The notes under the pieces were generated by a model that was not told the origin of the DNA, made no database searches, and saw nothing but the letters and a program-made list of their open reading frames with translations. Below, piece after piece: positions 37,201 through 49,200 of a stretch of DNA of 64,000 bases. The stretch spans positions 477,028-541,027 of the forward strand of contig NMRA01000271.1 of the NCBI GenBank assembly GCA_002633005.1, in the 5' to 3' direction. How positions within the stretch are numbered: position 1 is the first letter of the stretch; each line of letters opens with the position of its first letter. The translations under genes and the position numbers were made by a program. The stretch is from Phoronis australis. Its lineage: Eukaryota > Phoronida > Phoronidae.

Positions 37201-40200
37201 CCCCGACTGCCGTTTTCTTGGCAAGTCACCTTGCCTTCCTAAATTTTTCTGGGCATTTAAGCATCGGCCTTCTGCGGTAATCAACCTTTTATCTGCTATA
37301 GAAATGTTACGCCTAGTTTTCTATCATTTTAGCACACTTTGTGGCTCTCTAGCATATCCCGGGCCTGCTGTAAGTCTAACGTTTGATATTTCGGCAAAAA
37401 TCGCACACAGCTACAGTTAGCACTGTTATAATCATATTTCTTAATTCCGCCACAGTATGCATGCTTGGAAGTTAGTTTTGCTAGGTGTTCTCCCAAATTA
37501 ATCCACAATAGTTGTTCATTATTAAATGCCTCATTTCCTCCCCAAGGACAGTTCCGTCAACACAAAACGTTTCCTTGCCATTCTTCAAAATTCGTGTACA
37601 TGCGCTCGCTTCAAAGGACCAGTAGCCGTGGCTGGAATGTCGGCAGCTTCACAACTAAGACTACACCTAACTCCTGTTGAAATTCTTCATACTTCAAAAT
37701 TCTTGCTTGCAGGTGCTCATAATTACCTTCAATAGTTTTCATAATAAGAGATTAGAAATCCGAGTTATCACACACGCCCACTGGCCTGCTGCTGCCTTCC
37801 ATTTTCACTGCATGACAGCGTTTTCCCGTTCCTTAAAGGGGGCCATTGATGTGATATAAGTGACCACATTTTTCGTGTTTTTATTGACAAATTATTAAAG
37901 GGGCCACTCACGCAGAGAGGGCCCAATGTTGGAATTCAGTGATTACCTCTATTTTCCTGTTTTTTGTGAAATCGCACAACCGGCTTTCATATTGAGGAAT
38001 GTCATTTCTTGCTGGGTTACACGACGTGTAAAAGAATCAGCTGTCACTCGTTCCCAAGCTTAATGATTTTTAGTCTTTCATTCCATTTTAGACGGGATCC
38101 TCTCTCGGTGGGGCGCTTCGGGAGAATTGACCTTTTGGTCAATGGGCAGCGCACCATAGGACGCTGGGAGGGGAGGGCTATAGCCCCACTTTTTTCAGTG
38201 CTACGCTGCATATGGTCTATAGGCGGTGCACTNGGGGGGGGGGTTGAGGGGGCTTTAGTCCCACTTTTTTCAGTGCTGCGCCCTCTATACACCTCCGACA
38301 TGTCTCTGCCAACTACTCACGAGGCGATTCCAAATTCATCAAAAACACAAAACATTAGCGCACAGCACAGAAGCTACCTAGTAAGAAATGACGATGCGTC
38401 ACTGAACTTAGTTGAAGGCTGACTTAGGAAAATTCGACCAATCATCTGACCACCATATTGCAATGAAGTACACTAACGATAACAGCGAGAAGTTCATGAA
38501 TGTCGAGCAGCTCTAAATGCTTTATTGAATTAAAAACCAGACTAGTGAAATTTTTAAAAAATGCAAACCGTAGATCGAAAAAGAAGTTCAAGTCATTGTT
38601 CATAAATTTGTAAAGATTGTCCTTGCACTTCCTTGTCCCAGTAGTATTGTGCAATGAATTTTGGTTATTCTAAACCAAATCGTTTGTTTGCCATTCCCGT
38701 GCATACTGCACAGGCTGGGCACGTCATGACTCAGTGACGTAGCCACGTTAAAAATAAGGTGTAGTCATGCATTAGGCCGGCGTAGAATCCGCGGCCAGTG
38801 ATTGACGAGAAATGAACTTGAAGTGCAGGCGTTGAAGTGTGTACATTTTTGGGACAACGTTCATTTCCCCAGCCGCCCGGCAGAAGCTGGACAAGTGGCC
38901 GTGTTTCAATAAGGAATTTTGATGAGCTCTATAGGCCAAGGACTTCGGGGACCATACCTTTCAAAAAATCTTCAGGGAATGACCCTACTAAAATGAACTT
39001 TTCCCGAAACTGGGGATCAAAAAACAATCTTTGGTGCCAGAACACGGGTATAGGTTCGAGCTAAACCGCACGTCCCAAATGAATCATAGCGGAGCTGACC
39101 AGCGACTAGCATTAGTTCATCGAATTGCACGTACATGGATCAGACTTCCCGGGGACCGCCACGACACCGGCCACCGTGGCTTAGGGCTAACGCTACTGCA
39201 TTTCTGCTTCTAAATCTGGATTTAAGCAAAATGTCAAAGTCCATGCATACACACATGCAAGCGTATCCAAATACAATTAAATGTATTTTCATGTGAAACC
39301 ATACTCAATGTTCTTTGAACTTGGGTGAGTTCTTAGTTTTCTTGGAATCATAGGTATACCCGATCAGGTAGACTACTGGTTTCAAGTCATACACTATAGG
39401 CACCTGACGTTTCAAATTGGAAGCTCGCGCCGTATGACGTCGTATGACGTAGGCGATGCGAGCCTCATTTGCATATGTTAGTGACATCTGTTGGTTCAAA
39501 AAAGAGGCTCATGCCCTAGTACATGCCTGGGAAGAGGCATCTTTTGGAAGGGTAAAGCATGTCACGTTCAAAGCATCCCAGTGCCAGTAATATGCTGTCT
39601 TTGAGGACCAAAGTGGTGTCATTTTATAGCTAACGAGTTAATATTTCAAGCATGATGCTTGGATTCCAGATAACTTGAACATTTACTTTTGAAATCACGT
39701 TTGAAATCACGCTAAAATGCTCCAAAACAGTTGTCCCTTCCTGGTTATCTCTTCCTGATACCACTGATGACAGAAGCTTGTTAGAATCTGCTATAGACGC
39801 TTACCCAGCGCAGTGGCATTTTCAACTCAAGGCCAAATTTTTAATGACTACTTGAGATATCATCAGTGTACCCACCAGAAAAGACAGTGTACCCACGTTT
39901 GACACCCTTAGGACTTTTATTGATCAAGCAAGTACTTGGCCATCTTACGGTTTACACACTGAAGCTGGTTTAAGTCTCACAGGCTGTACTGCGCCATCTT
40001 GTTGAACTTGTCTGAACTGCATGTTTGCAAAAATCGTGGATGCTAAACCAGTTGAAGTACCAGGGGAACTAGACGATAGGTAAATTTCCACAACTTAAAT
40101 TTCATGGATTTAAAGCAAGTATACAGGTGTTCTTGAATGTTGAGGGTTTTTTTGACATGGAATCTCTTAATTTTATTATATGCTCAAGTTGGCAGGCCAC

Positions 40201-43200
40201 CGTGGTTGGCTTCAAAGTGAATAACAAGTTAATACGTTCTGATATCTACTAGCAGTTGTTGCAGTCTATCTTTGCGTTTTCTTTTATAATTTCAGGAAGT
40301 CCTGCTATTTGTAAAGTTGTTTTTTCAAGCATTGAAGGTATGTTTTTCTACCACATATTGTATGATTGTTTGATCTTTTATTCTGCTATACTGATTTGTA
40401 CGAAAGATATTATTTATCACGAATATTGTCTCCTCTGCTAGTACCGTAAGGCTAAAGTATAGTTATTCCTTAGCTGCACCTGCTTCAATTAATTCGAATC
40501 ATGTTCTCAATCACATATGCAAGCAAAGTTTTAATTAACACGTTCTGGTAAATTAAGCAACAAGACCCTGACGATTGCCCCCGCCCCTCCCCCTCTACAC
40601 ATCTCTTCGTTACGATAAACCAAGGAGACCAAAACTCATTTCACCCCATGTCTGTCTAGCTGACATTCTGTAACTAAAGAGTCATGTCCACTTAAATATA
40701 AAGGTTCTAATTAATACTGCATAATTGATCATTTTATGTATTTTGCTTGGGGTACGCCAAGAGCTTTGTTGCAGAATAAAACAAGATGAGGATTGCCAGT
40801 AATGTCATTTGTTATGACATAAGTAAATGTAGAAGAACTAAACAAGACTCTGCAAGATTGACATGGGAAAAACGCCATCTTTAATGGCAGTATGGGGATA
40901 CTGACACGGCCCATTTTATTTCTTGAATACTAATTGGTACAAGTCTCTTGAGTTTTTCTAGATTAATGCGTGGGGCCGTGCTTCTGATTGTGAATGTATA
41001 ACATTTCTATAGTCTTTTATTTTGTTGAATTTCTTTATTCCTGTTGATCAGCTGAATGTCTTTTGCCTTGCAGGTGCTGCAAACAACTTGTTGCTCCAAG
41101 TCCTACCGTGGAAAAATGTGGAGTCCCCTGTTGAATTTATCGGTACGTTATTTTATCAGTTTAAATTCACTGTAACATTTAAAGACCATGTGCCAATTCC
41201 AAGATGTTACTTAATTTTCCCCAAGCGGTTGAAGATAGCAATCTAAGACAATGTAATCCACTCCTTTCTGCAGCTCTAGCCAGATCAGCATTGTCTTTTG
41301 ATTTTGAAAGTTTCTGGTGAAAGTCTACATTTAATCCACAATTTACATTATTTGAAAGTCAGCGTGCCTTTTAGTGTGCTGATACAGCTCATGAAGTTTT
41401 AAAATTGTTTTAGTCGACGCCAAGCAGGGCCGTCAGAAAAAAGATGACTCGTGGAATGTAACAGTTGATTCTGCCAATGGGGAGAAAGTGGCAGCTGATA
41501 TAAAAGGTTTGTTGTGTCATGTTATCACGTGGCGGAAAATACATTTTAATATTATCAGAAATTGCTATTCAATTTTTGCAAGGCATTGCAACTTTTCAGT
41601 TATTAACAATCCTTATCATGTCTTCAGCTGAGTAACTCAGCCCAGGGGTGGGCTTGTAGTTATATAAGGAGCTGCACTCTAGACCAGTACTGTTATCTTG
41701 GAGAATAAGCGAAAGTGAGTACCCGAGACAATTATACCAGGTGTCGAAGAAGCCTATTAACTAACCTACTCCTTTTTGTCCCTCAGAGCCTACCGTCTCT
41801 ATCAACTTGTTCCATGGGAGAGCTGTCCACTTTCCCTTCACCTATCTTTTGTTAGGAGAAGATTATCAAATGATTTGTGTAGTATTCCGGTGTTATTCCC
41901 TTTCCAGACATAAGTCCTTAGTGCCCAACTTTTGACTGCAAGTTGCCCCTTACATTTTTCTAAAAATATTGCTCGTCTTTCACTTCATACTTGTTATTCA
42001 TTGGAAGTCCAATACACAAGTCACACAGCAAAAAAGAATCTTGGCACACAAACCATACAACATTATAGTGTGAAAAAGAAATATTAGATAATTAGTATAC
42101 ATGCTTTGTATCTGCTCTCTTCATGTTGAATGACTTCAAGACACAAGTCGTATTTTTGTCACCATGCTTTTATTTTTAGGTTGAAAATGAAATTCATAAC
42201 TTGAAAATCCAAAGCAATTTTACGGTTATCTAACCTCAAGTAATAGTGAGGTGAACGTTTTCTCATCTGTGACTTGATTCCAATCCTGCTGTGACTGGTT
42301 TGAACGCCAACATTTATCAGCGTCCGGGCTCATATGCAGAATATGTGGCTAGGGAGCTGATGGCTGGCATAAAAAGGTACTAGACACGATCCAAAAAGGA
42401 TGGTGTAGCAGTGATTTCAGAAAAACCTACAACAAGAATGAGCCACCAAGGGAAGTTGTATCAACATAAAATTTTTAAAAATAACTTTTTCAGAATTTTG
42501 CGATGTTTTGGGTAATCAAATGACGCCAATTACGTATACCTTCTTGCCAAGGTCTGATGGTTCCATGGTGTCTGTGAAGATTGGGGACCACCATGTGGAA
42601 GGTTTGTGTCCGTTGCACCGAGCTCATGAGGGTTACAGCCTTCATTTAAATAGTTCTAATATAAAAATTAATTCCTCTGACAGGTATCCCAAATTTTGAG
42701 AACCAGTTTGATGCCCCTTATTAGGTGATGAAACTGGTTCTTAAGATACGGGACCCTTATTAGTGACTATTAAGCCTATCTTTGGTGTATTGCAAACAAA
42801 GGCTTTTATGCCTCTAAGTTCTATTTCTGGGCAGTGTTATAAATCATTTTGGAAACTTATCCACCTATAAAGGGCTATTGTAACATTACTGTTATAGCAT
42901 TATTCAACAAGATGGTATGATGTCATTCTTGTTATATGTAGAACTTTTGTGGAATTGGGCCCACGATTTTGGGCAATTAATTTATTGTAATTTTCAACTA
43001 CATGTTTTTACGAGACTGTTCCGTATATGAGATGAACAACTAATTCTCAACTGTTGGCACCTTGGGTGTTCAGGGTACATAATCTTCTACCTCCCTGCCC
43101 GTTCGGGCCTTCTTATTAACAGCGTGTTTTTCTCATAAAAGCGATAATTCCTTTCTTACGATTTGTAGTTCTTTTTTCATTAACAACATTTTGCATCATG

Positions 43201-46200
43201 AATAACAGGTGGGCACGTGTGCTTGATACATTGAAGAGAAAGTGTCTGCATGCTTGCACTGACCCAGGGGGTGGGGGACTCGAACGAGCGCCCCCCATTT
43301 GTCGAAATGGGAAAAAAGGTCCGCCTCAGAGAAATAAAAAGTCCGAAAGTACGAGAAAATGAGACAAAGAACACTAAAACGGCAGGAATTCGTCGCGAAT
43401 GCACATTTCATAGCTCTGAACGTAGTACCCCATTTTTTTCTCCCCGTTTTTTTTCTTTCAGTAAAAGAATCACATTCTCACCTACATGTATTTGAGCCTC
43501 CCTATGTTTTAGGCTGGGTCCGCGCATGGTCTGTACACTGCAACTGGAAACATGGGTGTTTAGTGAGAACAGAGCTGTGTTCCTAAGAAAACATTTGCAG
43601 GATATGGGAAAAGATGTAACGGATTGCTGTTAACTCGTAGATGTTAACTAATAAAACACCACTTTATTACATCATGACCTCATGGTCTGAGACAGGAAGT
43701 TGCTGACAACAGGAAGTAGATCTGACTAAAATATCATTACGACTAAAGACCAAAACGTAATAAAACGCGTAATCGAACATCACGTCACAAAAGAAATGCA
43801 TCTTGTGTGAAAAAAGCGTATTCACGACTTAGGGAACCACACAATTCCTCTAAATACGTCATTAATATGAACTTGTGTCTAATATTGGAACTTTGTTTCA
43901 GGTAGCCCAGCCAATGTCCAATACTTCAGACGACCTTTTGCGAATGACTTAGAAGAGAGTTCATGTAGTAAATTAAATTCTTTTTTCTTGAAGCGAGGTG
44001 ATGATGTAGTGAAATCATGTCTAAAATCTCTTGGTCGGTTTACAGCAACCTCTTGAGTTGTAATTGTCTTAGCAGTTTGTCAGGTTTTAGTTAAACACGA
44101 GTTAAAGCTGTTCACTGTTAAGCTGTCAAACGGCTTGAGTTTAGAAATATATTCCTGCTGGCCATTGCCAACAGGTCTGACTACTGTCGCACCCCTATTG
44201 ACTAATGAATGTTCTCAGTTATATTTGTGTCGCCCTCAATTTCTAGAAAGTTTTTTGTTGATCTTTATTAATTTGTCATAAGTTATCACATTGAGGAGAG
44301 CACGGCTGACATTGTCTTTCAGACAAATCTGACTACTGCGGCGCCTCATAGTGTTTTTTTTGTTGCTCCTTCAATACCTACCTGGATAAATCTTGCACTT
44401 GAGGACAGCCCATCTGGGGTTAGTTTTGGATGGTTTTGACTACAGCCGCATCCGCTAATTGTCAACTGTTGCGTTCGTCTTTGCTAGTTGTTCTTTGATG
44501 GCCTTTCTGTATTTTTTCATGAGGAGGGCATGTGGTGCTGTAGATTCGTATCTATCCGGCTATAGTCGAAATGTTTGAAAAAAACGAGCACCCTGTATAT
44601 TTTAGCTGTTGTGATGCACACGGTTGATGCCTATCAATACACTGTGTTGATCTTGTGTTTAGTAACCAGAGCATCAGGTCAGATCTATGTTTAAACTCTG
44701 CTATGTCTTCAGATTCTCGTGAACGGAATAACATAGGTTCCAGCCTTCCAACCATCCCAGAGAAGTCTTTGGATCCACATCCCAATTACAGTTCCTCATT
44801 TAAAAGATATGTGATCGAACAAGGACAACAGCAGGTGAAGAGTTGGTGAACTATATCCTGTAACTGACACCTTGTTGTGTCACCTTTTAATAGACTTGTG
44901 GCTATAACCTTTCAAGGACGGTCGGCTAATGACTGAGTAACTAGGATTATTACACATATATTGACTGTCTCTTCATGGTAGTGATATATCATAACGAAAT
45001 TAGATTTGCAGTTTTGACAAGGATCTGTGAGTATAACCAAGTGCTTGTAATGACCAGACTACAACAAGGATTTCAAAATGTGTATGGTTAGCAAAATCCA
45101 CACAATTTGCTAAATTTTGAGAATTTGCCAAAAACGTTGGATTTTAAGATTTGCTGGTTTTGGGCAATTATTTAAAGTTACTTGGGATGATGTTGGGATT
45201 TTTGCAGGATTGACCCCCTCAAATCCTCAACCCACGACCCCCTCGACCAGCGATCTCTTGCAATAGATGTATCTTTGCGCTTTTACACATTCATAATCAT
45301 ATTATGTTGCTGAATGACTTTCCCATAAGACTAACCTACTCGCGAATCTGCTTGGGCCCAAGTCTGTTAGTTAAAGACGGAAAGTGGCGTAAGAAGATGA
45401 TCTGAAATAGCGAATTATGATCGTGCTTTCGTTGTCAAGAAATAGTTTCACGAGCGGCTACCAATGGCCCGGTTCTACAAACTTAGGGAGAGAGTACGTT
45501 AAGGTGAATGCACATACAATTTCACATTTTTATTATTTGCTTTCTGTTGTATACTCGTTTACAATGTAACGTTGATATACTGTTTTAGTTAACAGCTTGT
45601 TTTTTTCAAACTGTAAGGTAAAAACCCGAATTTGGGACAGTCTCCCGTATTAGGCCTAACTGAAGAAATTGCACATTCCTCGGTTCGTCGCACTCTCCCC
45701 AAAAAGCTTGATTCTGGCATTCACTGAAGAGCCTGGGACGACATTTGCAACGTTGGTAGGTCTTTGATTTGATTTGGTACTATTGTTTTATTTCTGTTTT
45801 TGGCTTTCAAACTTCCGAATCTACTCTCTAATTGCAAAAACAAACAGGGAAAACCCAGCAGAGCTCACGGTCCCGACTCAATGGTCCTGCAGCTCAGCGC
45901 TTGTTCTATGTGCATATGGAGTCGACCTTGTGTTGACTGGGTCGAGGGCGTCGTGGGTCAAGATGGTCGTGGGTCGTGGGGGTCGTGGGATGTACGAGTT
46001 GAGGGGTTTTAGAACAATCCGGTTTTCCAGCCTGAGTATGTGCAAGAACAGACTATGCATCAGACGACATCCACAAGCAGGCAACTTTCAAATGATGACT
46101 ACGAGGCACTTGGCAGTGCCTCAGGCAGCTACACATATTCTTACTACCCCACCGGTAGGAGCTCACTACAACTAATGCCAAAGCAGGTATTCTCTAGTTT

Positions 46201-49200
46201 ATGATTGTGACGATTATTATACTTCATCTACACGTTATGTGGGTGGTTATTGTGCTATGACTGTACAGACATTTGTCTGGCAGTTGCCTTGAAGATATTC
46301 TTTAGTTAACTTTTAACTGCCATTATGGAATTACTTATTTATGGATAAAATAGAAACATTGAATTTGTAAATTATAGCCCAGCATGTTTCTGTGGTGCCC
46401 ATGAAAGTGATGATTTGCTGGTTCAATAACGGGACACATGGCCTGGGCTCAAACCCATCCTATTTGAACTTTAGAAAAAATTTGCGTTCGATGCTCAAAT
46501 TACGTAATTAGGAATGCGATCTAAGACACACTGTACCCATTTGACGACAATATCGTGGCCTGTTATGCCATTATGGGAGTTGTTGCTGACTAAATTCCCT
46601 GGCAAAGAATTAAGGTCAGTTTCAGAATTGGCTCCATTGAACAAGTGAACCAGACAAAGGCACTTGCTAACATCATCGCTTCATCCAGCGGTTGTATAGT
46701 ACAGTGCGTACTGGACTGAACAGACAATCAGACACAAACACATGCATGCGCATGCACGCATGTTGTCAGTGTTTAGTCAATTGCCTGGATCGAAAGGATA
46801 TCACAGGAAACATTGACCTTTCGTTGTGGCCACTGAACTGGAATCACTCTTCTAGGTACTTGAAGATATTGCGTTGTACCGTACCAATCGACGCTTAAGG
46901 CATGTGGACCCTGTAGAGTACTCCTCTGTTCAGGTAACTATCGGACAGTTTGATCCAAACACAACAACGCATGTGAAGATCACGCGTGAAGCATTTAAAA
47001 TTGGTATTGAGAAACGGGACGTTGAGCTCCTGGATGTTGGTGAGTCTTGTACTATACACAGCTATAATATAAAGATAAGGAATAATTTGAAGTAAATACA
47101 CCGATTCCTTGCTTGTTGCTGCTGTAGTGTTTAAAAGAGTTTGTTTTATGAAAAGTGACTCAAGGTATGAGACAGGCATCAGTGGCGGATTGAGGGGGAG
47201 GGGCTAACATTCTTCCAGATTCCATTTGACAGTTCGGAGGTGCGAATGTCTGACGGGCAAAATCCTGGCTAATACTCTGCCCTGCCCCCCCCTCAACTCA
47301 AAATCCGGGATCCACCCCTGGCAATTTGGTATTATGTTCCAACTTCGCTATTGTTGAATAACGTTTAACCAAGTAATTATGAGCGCATCACAGTCTAGGA
47401 ACAATTTATGGAAATTATCTCAGTAACTAACTATTATGTGTATATTCTCGCAGACTGTATTCCTTAGTCACTCTTCATGAAACACACCTCAGGTGAAACA
47501 ATTTCGACTTCATTAATTAGTAAAGTGTTCCGACTTGCTTGTTACCGGTAATTCCCTGATCTCTGAAAAAATTCAGATTCTCGTTTCCTTCAAGTTGGCA
47601 CTTACGGCAATTATTTTCCTCAGATGTTGCGACCATGTTTCAATCAATAAAAGTGCAGCAGTTTGGGACCCTCGAAAATTAGTGTTTTTTTGCTCGAGGT
47701 TAGAGCCAGTGTGCCAAATGTCAGAAATAGGCAATATAAGTCGTCTCAAGTTCAGGAATTATAAGATCAGTGACAGACGATCGCTTTCTCTGATATTTCA
47801 CTTCATAGGAACGTACAGAAATGCTCTGTCGGCGACTATTTTTGACAATTTAAGAACTGTCGTGTTTTTGAGACTCTGAGATTATGTTGGTAAAAAGCGC
47901 CGTGTTTGATATTTACGAAATATGATGAATAACAAATTTGCTCATGTTCCAATCAAGAAAATTCAATTTGAACTGGAGTTTCAGAGTCCCAAAACTTAGA
48001 CGCTGTCCCAAAGTGAGTAGTTATTGTCATACTCTTCTTTTTAGTAATTCCCTTCTGGAAAAAGTTGAAGGAAGATGGCCAAAGTTGGCACCCGATGATC
48101 CAGATCGCCAAGGAAAACAATGCTTCTTTGTTCTCGCGTCTCGCTCTCAAACACGAGCTACACATCCCGGAACCTCACGACTACTTTTGCTCAAAAGAGA
48201 ACTGCCCTGTCAAGGACTCCCTTAAGCACTCACTGTTGAGGATCAACACATACAAGGCCCTGGCACAGCCTGCTCACCTCCTGGCCAAGGAGGACCCCAT
48301 CAGAGATGCCTTTGAGCTGCGTCGGCAGATAATGGAAATGAGCAATTTGGACAAAGAATTTAAGGTACAGTACAAAAGTATTCACACAAAATGACCCAGA
48401 ACTCTTCCATCATGACGTCTTGGCAGAAGCCGAATTCATCGTTAGAGTAGTCTTCGACCCAGAATGAAGAGAAATGAACATGAAAGTTATTATAGTGGCT
48501 TGAAGCCATTCTGCAATTCAAATTTCGACGCCTTTCTAGTTTAAATTAGTAGTAATGTTTGCTGTTAACAGAAATAGCCGTCATGACAGGGAAACGATGT
48601 TTTGTCTGATTGTTTTTGTCTTGTATTTTAGTTGTGCACTATTGCGGGCAAGACCAGTTGTTCTCTATGTCACATAAACATGTAGTTCCGTTACTGAATC
48701 ATCAAACTGTTCCAACTAGGAGTTTATTTGCTTAAAACAAAGTTGTTAGTGAGTTGTGCAACTGGTCAATATGGGATGAATTCTCAGTGATCAAATCAGT
48801 GACATAAATCTTTATGAATATGATACTACCTTAGTGTGGAACTTATGAATTTTTGCTTTTGCTGAGTTGGCACTAGCTGCTGGAGTCGAACCCTCATGGT
48901 CAGTTAGCCATCTTGGGGGGAGCTTTCCCGTAGGAGAGGTTGGTAGACTCTGGTTTGCTGCCTATTATGTCATCTCGGTTATCATGTTGGTGGGTATTTT
49001 GCACCGGTGCATATTTTGTCCCCTCAGGTATCACCTCTCCTGAACCAAGCAAACAATTAGCAACTAGTTGTTGAAAGAAATGTTATTGTCTAAAGTATGG
49101 TCTTCGGGCATGTGGAATTGTCTCGGGCCTCGGGGTATCCATTCTGGTCTGTTTTTGTAAGCATGTCAGCTCTTGACCTCTACATCACTACCTTACTGTT

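Noticed and set aside
38009-38422. 137-codon + strand frame
   Set aside because: It runs through the GGGGCTATAGCCCC repeat dimer and an ambiguous base; no independent coding evidence.
40729-40914. 61-codon minus-strand frame with a protein-like look
   Set aside because: No family recognised, no splice-linked neighbour; insufficient support.
42301-42390. Possible exon with [13 protein letters not shown] before GTACTA
   Set aside because: Its phase does not fit the phase 1 filamin exons and the peptide is not filamin-like; kept as unexplained intron text.
47535-47879. 114-codon + strand frame between exons 11 and 12 of gene 2
   Set aside because: Direct joining of 47039 to 48045 already restores the conserved TRPC text; the frame has no domain or splice sites.
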